Assembly (NCBI GenBank): GCA_028819005.1
Contig: JAPPMP010000023.1
Location: 81,500 to 118,466, forward strand
Direction: 5' to 3'
From: Acidimicrobiaceae bacterium
GTDB lineage: Bacteria > Actinomycetota > Acidimicrobiia > Acidimicrobiales > Aldehydirespiratoraceae
DNA: 36,967 nt
Shown here in pieces: positions 1-7,456 of this stretch; the stretch's first letter is position 1; each line of letters begins with the position of its first letter. Both the position numbers and the translations under genes were made by a program. The notes beneath the pieces are model-generated. The model was not told the origin of the DNA. It worked only from the letters and a program-made list of their open reading frames with translations, and did no database searches.

Positions 1-241
1 CGCCCCAACGCTGGGCAATAGCGGGCGGAGTGTCCACGTTCAGATCAATGTCCGCTGGGGGCTGCGTCGGTGCCGCCCCAACGCTGGGCAACAGCGGGCG
101 GAGTGTCCACGTTCAGATCAATGTCCGCTGGGGGCTGCGTCGGTGCCGCCCCAACGCTGGGCAACAGCGGGCGGAGTGTCCACGTTCAGATCAATGTCCG
201 CTGGGGGCTGCGTCGGTGCCGCCCCAACGCTGGGCAACAGC
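1..241. repeat. 73-bp tandem repeat, three full copies plus 22 bases
   Basis: Copies begin at 1, 74, 147 and 220, each with CGCCCCAACGCTGGGC, so the period is exactly 73 bp. The three full copies are nearly identical (a T in the first where the others have C, near base 18); the fourth stops matching after base 241. The array may continue left of the window. Because 73 is not a multiple of 3, an ORF through it reads the unit in changing frames, which argues against coding. Bases 242-313 hold nothing I recognise. The array lies downstream of the DUF222-HNH gene. Confidence 0.9.
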
Positions 242-313
242 AACTGTGTCGGCCGGCGCCTCTTCAGCCCAGCACTGCACAAGCCGGAGCACCGCCGCCA
301 ATCGACGTGAGAA

Positions 314-1465
314 TCATGGACCCTTCGGCGGATTCGCGGGATCGATGATCTTGAAACCGCTGCTGGTTCTGATGACGATGTAACCGCGGTCGTGGATGTT
401 GTGATGACAACTGGGGCAGGCCAAACACATATTGTCGACATCGGTGAGACCACCCTCCTCCCAGGGCACGATGTGGTGTATTTCGCATCGTTGCGCGTCC
501 GCTGCACAACCTGTGCAGCTTTGGTCGCGGGCGATGATCGCCCGGATCTGTGCGTCGGTCGGGAATCTCCGGTCACGGCCTGCCCAGAGCGGCTGGCCCT
601 TGTCGTCGAATATCAATCCGGCGACCGTCGAGAGGCACATCATTCTTTCCAACACCGACTGCGGAAGGGATTCACCGCCGGCGATCTCGGCAGCGCCGAC
701 AGGATTGCTGCCACGCAACCGTTCAACGTCGACCACTGCGGTCAGTTGCATCCGCGGTTTGCCCGGTTTGTGCCCGGCTGGGTTGGTGAGCAGCGCGGTG
801 AAGGCGTCCGCTCGCCGTTGAGCTGGGGTCCGCACTTCATCGGGTGAACCGTCGCGCCCACCGTCGTCTCGCCACAGCCTGTCGTATTCGGCGTTGATGG
901 CTTTGCGAACCTCTTGGTAGTTGATCGGGTCGAGTTCTGCGAGCAGAACTCCCATGCCCTCGTCGTTCACCCAGTCTTTGAAGCTGCGCGATTGACGCTG
1001 CTTCTGGTAGGCATCGGCGCCGTCGTCTGTTTGATTGCGGTTCACCCAGCGCCGTGTCTGTTCAGCGAACACATCCACAGAAGAGGTCTCGGCAAGCTTC
1101 AACAGTTTCCCCTCGGCGCTCTCAGCAGACGTCTTGGCCGCAGCCGCTACCGCAACAGCCGCGTGCTCAGCAGTGATCGCGCCGTTTGCCAGCGAGTCGG
1201 CCAACTTCGGCATCTCGGCAAGCCCGGAGGCGGTCTTGGCTACCGAGTTAGCGGCACGAGCCGACATGCGCCCCGCTTCGCGCAGCACAGTCTTGGAGTT
1301 CACGCCGTTGTCTCCCAACCCTTCGATCTCGACAGCGCAACGAGTCTGCAAGGAGACCAGCGCGGCGATAGCGCGCCCGGCACCCTCCACAACACCGCTC
1401 AACTCGCCGCGAGACAGCCCCGCGGTCACCACCTCTCGTGCTTGCCGGATCACTGAATCGAACAT
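314..1465 (-). CDS. DUF222 (13E12-type) protein with C-terminal HNH endonuclease domain
   Basis: About 383 aa. The N-terminal two thirds is the helical, Ala-rich region typical of DUF222 proteins, abundant in actinobacteria and linked to the REP13E12 repeat family. The C-terminal 70 residues form an HNH nuclease: a CxxC pair (CTGC), the HH of EIHHIVPW, an Asn in DVDNM and a second cluster CPSCHHNIHD. The metal-binding Cys and catalytic His residues all look intact, so the nuclease may be active; its biological role is unknown. ATG at 1463-1465 was chosen; a GTG two codons upstream (1471) is equally open, and neither has a clear Shine-Dalgarno. The ORF ends in a Pro/Lys-rich tail. Confidence 0.85.
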   Translation of the reverse strand: MFDSVIRQAREVVTAGLSRGELSGVVEGAGRAIAALVSLQTRCAVEIEGLGDNGVNSKTVLREAGRMSARAANSVAKTASGLAEMPKLADSLANGAITAEHAAVAVAAAAKTSAESAEGKLLKLAETSSVDVFAEQTRRWVNRNQTDDGADAYQKQRQSRSFKDWVNDEGMGVLLAELDPINYQEVRKAINAEYDRLWRDDGGRDGSPDEVRTPAQRRADAFTALLTNPAGHKPGKPRMQLTAVVDVERLRGSNPVGAAEIAGGESLPQSVLERMMCLSTVAGLIFDDKGQPLWAGRDRRFPTDAQIRAIIARDQSCTGCAADAQRCEIHHIVPWEEGGLTDVDNMCLACPSCHHNIHDRGYIVIRTSSGFKIIDPANPPKGP

Positions 1466-1484
1466 GCACACAACTTAGTGAAGG

Positions 1485-1514
1485 GCTATGACAGTGCTTT
1501 ACAATATGTGTCAA
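1485..1514 (-). promoter_or_regulatory. possible promoter of the DUF222-HNH gene
   Basis: On the minus strand a perfect -35 hexamer TTGACA (1509-1514) is followed after 18 bases by CATAGC (1485-1490), a weak -10 match. A transcript starting near 1478 would leave a leader of about 13 bases before the ATG at 1465. The -35 is convincing, the -10 is not. Confidence 0.35.
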
Positions 1515-1582
1515 GACAATCTGCGTTCTTTGAACAGAGCGCGGCCGAACCACTTGCTTCGCGGCTGTTCAGAGCCCGCCGT

Positions 1583-2068
1583 TCAGTCCGCAGGCGGCAA
1601 CCAGGCGTCGGGATGAATCACCGTGTTCATCTCGGCCCCAGTGCGGGTGATGGCCTTGACCGCAATTGGCCGGTTGTCGGGCGGGATGTCGAACGACTGC
1701 GATTGCAGAGATGTGAGGTTGGTCTCGGCGTCGGGATCGAGATCGGAGGCCAGGCTCTTCATGGCGGCTCGAAGACCCGCCTGGTTGCGCACTCCGTTGG
1801 GGAAATAGGTCAGCCGCGCAATAAAAGACAGACCATCGTGGTCGGTGTCGATCATCCAGCAGTCGATGTCGTCGACAGTGGTCTCGCGCACAGTGCCCGC
1901 ACTCGGGTCGTAGGCGTCACAGGCCTTGAGGCAGACGACGAGTCCGCTGCCGTCGCCGGTCCGGCGTACCTCGCAGTCGGGCTCGCCGAGCAGCGTGAAA
2001 GTGCCTCCGTCGGTGCTCTTGGACAACTCGGGAATCTGCAGGTCCTTCGAGCCGACTACGCGGTGCAC
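1583..2068 (-). pseudogene. C-terminal remnant of a site-specific adenine DNA methyltransferase (Mod type)
   Basis: The frame encodes about 160 aa that read like the extreme C-terminus of Mod-type adenine methyltransferases. It has a TFTLLGEPD segment, then YDPSAGTVRETTVDDIDCWMI, corresponding to the family's pattern 'YDPTTG-VRS..TDDIACWFIDTDYN', an SFIARLTYF stretch (family: SFFVRHAYF) and an IAVKAITRTG strand near the end (family: IAVKVINHYGDE). The catalytic domain, with FxGxG and DPPY/NPPY motifs, is absent. The frame stays open upstream to about 2641 but there it is antisense to the SnoaL-like gene and has no methylase character. The GTG at 2066-2068 lacks a ribosome site and only marks where recognisable sequence starts. 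Recognition is from memory of the family. Confidence 0.5.
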
Positions 2069-2167
2069 GGTGCAGGTTGTTGCCGGGCTTAGCCGGAGTC
2101 CCGGTTGGGGAGCTGTTCTAGTTGTTGCGGTTGTGACGCCGGATGTGGCACGAGTTAGGTTCTCCAG

Positions 2168-2557
2168 ATGGATCTGAGTCAGCGGCAACTGGCAGACATC
2201 GAGGCGATCCGGCAGCTGAAGGCCCGCTATTTCCGGCTCATGGACCAGAAACGCTGGGATGAGATGAGGCAGGTCTTCACCGCAGACGTGGAGGTTCGCA
2301 CACCCGACGACACTGGCGACGACACCCCGACAAGGGGCAATGACGCCTTTGTCGACATGCTGATCTCGATGATCGGCGATGTGGTCACGGTGCATCACGG
2401 CCATATGAGCGAGATCACTTTCGACGGCGACGACGAGGCGTCCGGGGTCTGGTCGATGGAGGATCATCTCTGGTGGCCGCCTCAGCACGGGCTGGGACAT
2501 ATGTGGGGCTCGGGCTGGTACGAGGAGGCCTACCGTCGTTGTGAAGACGGCGAATGA
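2168..2557 (+). CDS. SnoaL-like / NTF2-fold protein, interrupted by an in-frame UGA
   Basis: 129 aa up to the first stop. The start MDLSQRQLADIEAIRQLKAR followed by YFRLMDQKRWDEM is the hallmark N-terminus of SnoaL-like (SnoaL_4 group) cone-fold proteins, often dehydratases, isomerases or ring-hydroxylase small subunits; here the substrate is unknown. The later GHM/HHGHMSEI and GWYEEAYRR segments fit the barrel strands. The last residues are EDGE-stop, where relatives usually continue with a Trp and a final strand. The same frame does continue after TGA (2555-2557) for 33 more codons, giving a normal family length of about 163 aa. So the gene is either broken, read through, or mis-sequenced. 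It leads a + strand group with the VOC and sulfotransferase genes. Confidence 0.75.
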   Translation: MDLSQRQLADIEAIRQLKARYFRLMDQKRWDEMRQVFTADVEVRTPDDTGDDTPTRGNDAFVDMLISMIGDVVTVHHGHMSEITFDGDDEASGVWSMEDHLWWPPQHGLGHMWGSGWYEEAYRRCEDGE

Positions 2558-2659
2558 CGCATCGCGTCGATGTATCTGCGCCGCATTCGCGTGGAGTCCG
2601 AGTCTGAACAGTTGTTTCCCCGAGTCGAACAGGAATGGCACGTGAAGGAGGAGCCGTGA
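2558..2659 (+). other. Frame continuation of the SnoaL-like gene after the internal UGA
   Basis: Reading on past TGA gives RIASMYLRRIRVE and then an acidic tail, ending at TGA 2657-2659. The first 13 residues match the conserved last strand of SnoaL-like proteins ('W-RI..M.L.R.RVE'), with TGA in the Trp position (TGG to TGA needs one base change). The final stop overlaps the GTG start of the next gene as GTGA, and the extension contains that gene's AAGGAGG ribosome site. This start/stop overlap is what one expects at the real end of the gene. Confidence 0.65.
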
Positions 2660-3111
2660 GGCAACGTGGAGTGAACCGGGTCGTCATGGCCGTGAGAGAC
2701 ATCGAGGAGGGGCGGGAGTTCTACGAGAAATTGCTGGGCTGCGAATTCCATCCCGGCAACGACGAAGAGGCCGCGGCCTTCGGAGTCAGGATCCTGTTCT
2801 CCTGGGACGGCGGCGTCGAGTTGGTCGCGCCCATCGAGGGCAGAGACAGCCATATCAACAAGATTCTCGACGAACACGGCGAAGGCATGATCGGGGTGGT
2901 CTGGGCAGTGGAAGACGCTGATGCTTCCAAGGCCGCCGGAGAGGAGCTGGGCATGTCCACCTTCTACACACTCGACTATTCCCAATCCCAGATCGACCGG
3001 GATCTGCAGGGCCGCTTCTCCCGTTACTACGAGCATTTCATGAGCGGCCGGGGCACACCTTTGGGCAACGCATCAGTGCTCGTCGGCGAGTTCGATCCTC
3101 CGAAGAGTTGA
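2656..3111 (+). CDS. VOC (glyoxalase/dioxygenase superfamily) protein
   Basis: About 151 aa from GTG 2656, preceded by AAGGAGG (2645-2651), the best ribosome site in this region; an in-frame ATG at 2635 lies upstream of that site and is less likely. The opening NRVVMAVRDIEEGREFYEKL is the classic beta-alpha start of a vicinal oxygen chelate module, and VELVAPIEG and IGVVWAVED are later strands. One module of about 130 residues is visible. The usual first metal-ligand His is not evident in the first strand, so an enzymatic role is uncertain. The start overlaps the extended end of the SnoaL-like frame (GTGA), suggesting coupled translation. Confidence 0.8.
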   Translation: MRQRGVNRVVMAVRDIEEGREFYEKLLGCEFHPGNDEEAAAFGVRILFSWDGGVELVAPIEGRDSHINKILDEHGEGMIGVVWAVEDADASKAAGEELGMSTFYTLDYSQSQIDRDLQGRFSRYYEHFMSGRGTPLGNASVLVGEFDPPKS

Positions 3112-3157
3112 GCGCTTGCGTTTCGCCAATCCCAGCCTTGAGTGCAACGCTGGTGAG

Positions 3158-4453
3158 ATGAGCGAAACGCAATTCACTAGACCAGCGCCAGTGCGCATAT
3201 CCGACCTGGTCGCGCCGGAGTATCCCGAAGAGACAGCGGCTGCGTTCGAGATGGCGAGGCCGATGGCTGAGATGCTGCAATGGTCGTCTGAAGCGATCTT
3301 GAGCCAGGCTTGCGCCGAAACCGGTCTCGACGATTTCGGCGACGACCTGCACGTTGCGCCGCTGGAGAGCTTGATGACGGCCATGCCCAGCGAGGGAGAT
3401 CTCTCCACCCTCGGACAGTTGAGCAACCATTCGACTCTGGTGGGTTATGCCAAACAGAAACTGCTGGTGACCGATCTGCTGAAGCGACATCCGGAGATTC
3501 ACGACATCGAGATCAAGCGCCCGGTGGTGATCGCAGGCCAGGGACGCACGGGGACGACGCATCTGCACAACTTGATGTCGTCGGACACGAATTTTCGAAC
3601 CATGCCTTACTGGGAGAGCCTTGAACCAGTGCCTCCGCCGGCAGAACAGGGAATCGACCATGGCCCAGACGTCGAGGACGATCCCCGTTTCGGGCGTTGC
3701 GCCGAGGCTCTGGCGGGCCTCAACGGAGCGCTCCCGTACTTCAAGCGCATGCACGACATGACCCCGGAGCATGCACACGAGGAGATCGCCCTTCTGGCTA
3801 TTCCCTACGGGGGGATGGCGCCTGAGACTATGGCGGCGATGCCGTCGCACCGCGACTGGTATCTGGCGAGCGATCAGACCCCCTACTACGAGTATCTGAA
3901 GACGATGCTCAAGGTCTTGATGTTCGTGCGGCCCACAGGAGCTGATCGCTGGCTGCTCAAGTCCCCCCAGCACGTCGAGCAGCTCGGGCCGCTCATGTCG
4001 GTGTTCGACGACGCGACCGTGGTCTGCACCCATCGCGATCCAGTGGCGGTGGCCAAGTCGATGTCGACGATGCTGACCTACACCGCTCGCATGAGCCGCA
4101 ATCCCGCGACGGTCCGCGATGTGGGCCTCTACTGGATCGACCGCATGCAACGCATGTTTCGGGCCATGGCCGATGAGCGGGAACTGGCGCCTGCCGCACA
4201 GTCGATCGACGTGGAGTTCCACGAGTTCATGGCCGACGACATAGCCACGGTCAAGACGATCTACGAACTCGCCGACCAGCAGTGGACAGCACAGACGGAG
4301 TCAGCCATGAACGAGTACATGTCCCTACACCCGCGCGGCGTTCATGGCAGCGTCAGCTACCACATCACCGAGGACTTCGGCGTCGACCTCGAGGCGCTGG
4401 CCGGCGACCTGCAGTTCTATGTCGACCGCTTCGGAGTGCAGGCCGAAAGCTGA
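3158..4453 (+). CDS. sulfotransferase family protein
   Basis: 431 aa from ATG 3158; a longer frame from TTG 3116 is open but less likely. RPVVIAGQGRTGTTHLHNLM (residues 121-140) contains the 5'-phosphosulfate-binding loop of PAPS-dependent sulfotransferases (GxxRTGTT), and VVCTHRDPVAVAKSMSTM near residue 290 is the 3'-phosphate-binding segment. The long helical N-terminus and the pattern WLLKSPQHVEQL before the second motif are typical of the bacterial 'Sulfotransfer_3' group found in actinobacterial lipid and polyketide loci. Known members move sulfate from PAPS to a hydroxyl; the acceptor here is unknown. It lies 46 bases after the VOC gene and is convergent with the LLM gene downstream. 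Confidence 0.85.
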   Translation: MSETQFTRPAPVRISDLVAPEYPEETAAAFEMARPMAEMLQWSSEAILSQACAETGLDDFGDDLHVAPLESLMTAMPSEGDLSTLGQLSNHSTLVGYAKQKLLVTDLLKRHPEIHDIEIKRPVVIAGQGRTGTTHLHNLMSSDTNFRTMPYWESLEPVPPPAEQGIDHGPDVEDDPRFGRCAEALAGLNGALPYFKRMHDMTPEHAHEEIALLAIPYGGMAPETMAAMPSHRDWYLASDQTPYYEYLKTMLKVLMFVRPTGADRWLLKSPQHVEQLGPLMSVFDDATVVCTHRDPVAVAKSMSTMLTYTARMSRNPATVRDVGLYWIDRMQRMFRAMADERELAPAAQSIDVEFHEFMADDIATVKTIYELADQQWTAQTESAMNEYMSLHPRGVHGSVSYHITEDFGVDLEALAGDLQFYVDRFGVQAES

Positions 4454-4473
4454 AGTCCCCAGAAGCCCTCAGG

Positions 4474-5253
4474 TCAACTCGAAGAGTCGCGTTGGTCTAT
4501 GAGCACCTGCAACGGCGCCAGGTCGAACGGGCCTCCGCTCATCAAGATGACGTGGTCCGCTCCAACATCGGTGTAGCGCCCGATGTCGTACACATCGTCG
4601 GGGAAGACCGCGACCGTCCGCTCGATCTCGGAGGGGTCACGACCGACCTTCGCGCACCAGTCGTCAAGGACGCCAGACAGTCGTCCGAAGTTCTCTGGCG
4701 GACCGAAGGCGTTCCATGCATCCGCGTATTCGGCGACGAGTCGCAGCGTCACCTTCTCGCCGCTGCCCCCGATCAGGATGGGCATCCTGCCCAGCGGAGG
4801 CGGATTGAGCTTGCCGAGGCGGTCCTTCATTCGCGGCAGGTCGGCTTCGAGTTGGCGCAGACGGCTGCCGGCGGTTCCGAATTCGTAGCCGTACTCGGTG
4901 TAGTCACGCTCGAACCAGCCTGCTCCCACCCCGAGGTACATGCGTCCGCCGCTGACATGGTCGACGGTGCGTGCCATGTCCGCCAACAATTCTGGATTCC
5001 GGTAGCTGTTGCCCGTCACGAGCGTGCCGAGCTTGGCCCTCGAGGTGTCTGCTGCCATGGCCGAGAGCAGTGTCCAGGCTTCGAAGTGGGTCGCATCCGG
5101 GTCGCCGAACAGGGGATAGAAGTGGTCCCAGATCCAGATGGAGTCGGCGCCCATCTCATCGGCAGCCAGGGCCGCGGCGCGCATCTCTGAAACGCTCACC
5201 CCCTGCGGTTGAATCTGGACGCCGACTTTCAGTTTCGTTTCAATGTTTGTCAT
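4474..5253 (-). CDS. LLM class oxidoreductase (probably F420-dependent)
   Basis: 259 aa with the TIM-barrel features of luciferase-like proteins: VGVQIQPQGVS at the first strand, DSIWIWDHFYP with the conserved DHF, KLGTLVTGNSYRNPELLADM and GRMYLGVGAGWFERDY, then PILIGGSGEKVTLRLVAEYADAW. This last pattern (GGSGE/R, LRLVAEYADAWN) is typical of actinobacterial F420-dependent LLM enzymes, whose usual reaction is hydride transfer between F420 and a small organic substrate. It is shorter than the common 280-330 aa, with a compact C-terminus. The ATG has no Shine-Dalgarno; the sequence just before it holds TAGAAC (5260-5265 read on this strand), half of the palindrome found before the next LLM gene. 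Confidence 0.85.
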   Translation of the reverse strand: MTNIETKLKVGVQIQPQGVSVSEMRAAALAADEMGADSIWIWDHFYPLFGDPDATHFEAWTLLSAMAADTSRAKLGTLVTGNSYRNPELLADMARTVDHVSGGRMYLGVGAGWFERDYTEYGYEFGTAGSRLRQLEADLPRMKDRLGKLNPPPLGRMPILIGGSGEKVTLRLVAEYADAWNAFGPPENFGRLSGVLDDWCAKVGRDPSEIERTVAVFPDDVYDIGRYTDVGADHVILMSGGPFDLAPLQVLIDQRDSSS

Positions 5254-5289
5254 CGGAACGTTCTAGCAGCGTCGGCGTGAATCTCCGCA

Positions 5290-6495
5290 TCACACAGAGA
5301 TCGGGAACGGCGGAGGCGCGGCGTTGTCGACGATCGGGTCGATGTCGCCGTTGAACACCGGGAACCGGGGTTGGGCCGTTTCGCGGTAGCGGGTGGTCGA
5401 GTGGACGGGATCCTTGTCGAACTCGGGGATGACGTGCTTGCCGAACACCTCGATCATCTCGAGGGTCTGCTCATGGGTGTAACCCTCGTCGGGCGTCCCG
5501 AAGCACACTTGATCGCAGCCGACGTCCTGGTAGGCCACAACCTGCTCGCACACCTCCTCGGGATTCCCGCAGAGCAGGTAACCGCCTTCGATGGCCATGT
5601 CGAGCAGCTCATCGTCGAGCGGAAAGCGTTGCGGTGCGTTCGGCCAGACGACCGCGTCGGGGCTCTTGGGCATCGAGTCGTGGTACATGTTGACCATCGT
5701 GACGCGGTAGCCGCGGACGTTGCGCTTGGCCATGGACCGTGCTTCCTCTCTGTCTTCGAGGCAGATGACGGCGTTGGTCATCATCACGTTGTTGTTCTGG
5801 AACTGACCGATCTGGTCGGTGACGTTCTCGGAGGCCTCCTTGTAGGCCTCCACACGCCCTTTCAAGTTGTGTATCGGCTCGAAGTTGAAGGCGATGGCGC
5901 CGATGCCGTGGCCGCCGGCTTTGGCGAACGTCGCTGGATTGCCGCAGGCCACCCATATGGGCGGATGGCCCTTGCCGTGGGGTTTGGGGAGGATGTTGTG
6001 CGGTGTGGGCACTGAGAAGTGCTCGCCGTCGTGGCTGTAGTCCTTCTGTTCCCACATGCGGGGAATCTCATGGGCGACCTCATCCCACATGGCCTTGGTT
6101 TCGGACAGCGCGGTGCCGTTGAAGGTTGCGACCTCATGGGAGCCCGCGCCACGGCCGGTGCCGAACTCGAATCGGCCCTCGGTCAAGTGGTCCATCATCG
6201 CGGCCCGCTCGGCGAATCGGGCCGGGTGCTCCTTGGTGGTGGGGAACGAGGTGATGGCCGAGCCGAGGTGGATTCGGTCGGTCTTGGCGGCGATGTAGGC
6301 CATGAACGGATAGGGGGCGGACATGTGGCTGTACTCGGTGAGGCAGTGGTGTTCGCCGCACCAGGCGTATTTCCAGTTGAATTTGTCGGCGTGGATTGCG
6401 TATTCGGCTTCGCGCATGAGCATCAGATGCTCGGCTTCGGCGTCGTGTGCGGCCGGGCCGGGCAGGTAGCCGTTGAAGAAGAGGCCAAACTCCAT
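5290..6495 (-). CDS. LLM class flavin-dependent oxidoreductase
   Basis: 401 aa from ATG 6493-6495 with AGGAGA seven bases upstream; the open frame to 6540 is not used because it runs through the operator. The protein starts MEFGLFFNGYLPG and has WCGEHHCLTEYSH, AKTDRIHLGSAITSFPTTKEHPARFAERAA, GRFEFGTGRGAGSHE and PPIWVACGNPATFAKAG, all luciferase-family landmarks. It belongs to the bacterial-luciferase-like monooxygenase group, larger than the F420 LLM type, so a flavin monooxygenase on a lipid-like substrate is a fair guess. The KstR-type palindrome 25 bases upstream suggests repression relieved by an acyl-CoA. The crotonase gene lies directly upstream on the same strand. Confidence 0.85.
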   Translation of the reverse strand: MEFGLFFNGYLPGPAAHDAEAEHLMLMREAEYAIHADKFNWKYAWCGEHHCLTEYSHMSAPYPFMAYIAAKTDRIHLGSAITSFPTTKEHPARFAERAAMMDHLTEGRFEFGTGRGAGSHEVATFNGTALSETKAMWDEVAHEIPRMWEQKDYSHDGEHFSVPTPHNILPKPHGKGHPPIWVACGNPATFAKAGGHGIGAIAFNFEPIHNLKGRVEAYKEASENVTDQIGQFQNNNVMMTNAVICLEDREEARSMAKRNVRGYRVTMVNMYHDSMPKSPDAVVWPNAPQRFPLDDELLDMAIEGGYLLCGNPEEVCEQVVAYQDVGCDQVCFGTPDEGYTHEQTLEMIEVFGKHVIPEFDKDPVHSTTRYRETAQPRFPVFNGDIDPIVDNAAPPPFPISV

Positions 6496-6519
6496 TGTGG
6501 TTCTCCTGATGGTAATAAC

Positions 6520-6533
6520 TAGAACAAGTTCTA
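6520..6533 (-). promoter_or_regulatory. KstR-type operator before the LLM monooxygenase gene
   Basis: The 14-mer TAGAACAAGTTCTA fits TnnAACnnGTTnnA exactly, the motif bound by the TetR-family repressor KstR that controls cholesterol catabolism genes in mycobacteria and rhodococci. Arms TAGAAC and GTTCTA are perfect inverted repeats with a 2-base centre. It lies 25-38 bases before the LLM start codon, in the short gap after the crotonase gene, a typical repressor position. The match is seen; that a KstR homologue binds it is inference, since no TetR gene is in the window. Confidence 0.6.
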
Positions 6534-6571
6534 AAAACAAAATCTAGGGGACAAACCTCGAGCGCGCAAGG

Positions 6572-7396
6572 TCACGTGCCCGTGAAGTTGGGTTCGCGCT
6601 TCTCGGCGAAGGCTTTGGGGCCTTCCTTGGCGTCGTTGGAGGCGAAAACTGCCTGCCCGTAATCCCACTCGTGGCGCAGCGCTTCGTCGAGCTCCATCCC
6701 GTCGCATTCGTGCAGTGTGCGGGTGATCGCCGCGGTTGCGAGCGGACCGTTTGAGGCAACCACCTCGGCGATCTCCATTGCTTTGTCGAGAGCGGCGCCG
6801 TCAGCAACAACGTGACCGACGAGACCGATCTCCTTGGCTTCTGCAGCGCTGATGTGTTTGGCGGTGAGCAGGATCTCAGCGGCGTGGGTGTAAGGAATCT
6901 GTCGGGGCAGCCGCACTGCGGAGCCGCCCATCGGATACAGCGACCAGCGAGCCTCGCTGACGCCGAATCGAGCGCTTTCGCCCGCCACGCGGATCTCCAT
7001 CGCCTGGAGCAACTCTGTGCCTCCAGCTATTGCCACACCCTCCACCGCTGCGATTATCGGCTTGGTCGGACGGTAATGGCGGAACAGAGCCTTGTAGACG
7101 ACGTCGGGATCGGTGGCCATGCGCGCTCGAGTGTCCATCGGGTCAGCATCGTGGCTGTCACCTGCCATGGCCCTTAGATCAGCCCCCGAACAGAAGTTCC
7201 CGCCGGCGCCGGTTATGACTATGCAGCGAACCCCGGGGTCGTTGGACGCCTCCTCGTAGGCGTCGTACATGCGGATCAACATCGCCCCGGTGATCGCGTT
7301 GAAACGCTCGGGACGGTTCATGGTGAGAACCATCGCATGGCCCTCTCGCTCGACTATGAGGTCGTGTTGTGCCTGGTCTTGTTGTGGGTGTGCCAT
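6572..7396 (-). CDS. enoyl-CoA hydratase/isomerase (crotonase family)
   Basis: 274 aa, full length for the family. Oxyanion-hole segments are visible: GNFCSGADLRAM (first NH donor) and AAVEGVAIAGGTELLQAMEI (second). ARFGVSEARWSLYPMGGSAVRLPRQI follows, a Glu/Trp-containing stretch typical of actinobacterial EchA paralogues, and the C-terminal helix region ends EGPKAFAEKREPNFTGT, the usual FxEKRxPxFxG tail. These enzymes hydrate or isomerise enoyl-CoA intermediates of fatty acid or steroid side-chain breakdown; which one cannot be told from sequence alone. The gene precedes the LLM monooxygenase on the same strand, with the operator in the gap between them. Confidence 0.88.
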   Translation of the reverse strand: MAHPQQDQAQHDLIVEREGHAMVLTMNRPERFNAITGAMLIRMYDAYEEASNDPGVRCIVITGAGGNFCSGADLRAMAGDSHDADPMDTRARMATDPDVVYKALFRHYRPTKPIIAAVEGVAIAGGTELLQAMEIRVAGESARFGVSEARWSLYPMGGSAVRLPRQIPYTHAAEILLTAKHISAAEAKEIGLVGHVVADGAALDKAMEIAEVVASNGPLATAAITRTLHECDGMELDEALRHEWDYGQAVFASNDAKEGPKAFAEKREPNFTGT

Positions 7397-7456
7397 CCCC
7401 GGAACCTAATCGGACAGCCCCGGCAGAATCGAACTGGTCAAGCCCCGGATTCGTGG

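Noticed and set aside
30..383. Plus-strand frames through the 73-bp repeat
   Set aside because: The unit is not a multiple of three, so the frame reads the repeat in different phases; chance openness in GC-rich DNA.
2069..2641. Upstream part of a long minus-strand frame joined to the methylase remnant
   Set aside because: It is antisense to the SnoaL-like gene and its residues show no protein-family features; only the part below 2068 looks real.
3038..4222. 394-aa minus-strand frame opposite the sulfotransferase
   Set aside because: Arg/His-rich composition and clear sulfotransferase motifs on the other strand; a shadow of high-GC coding.
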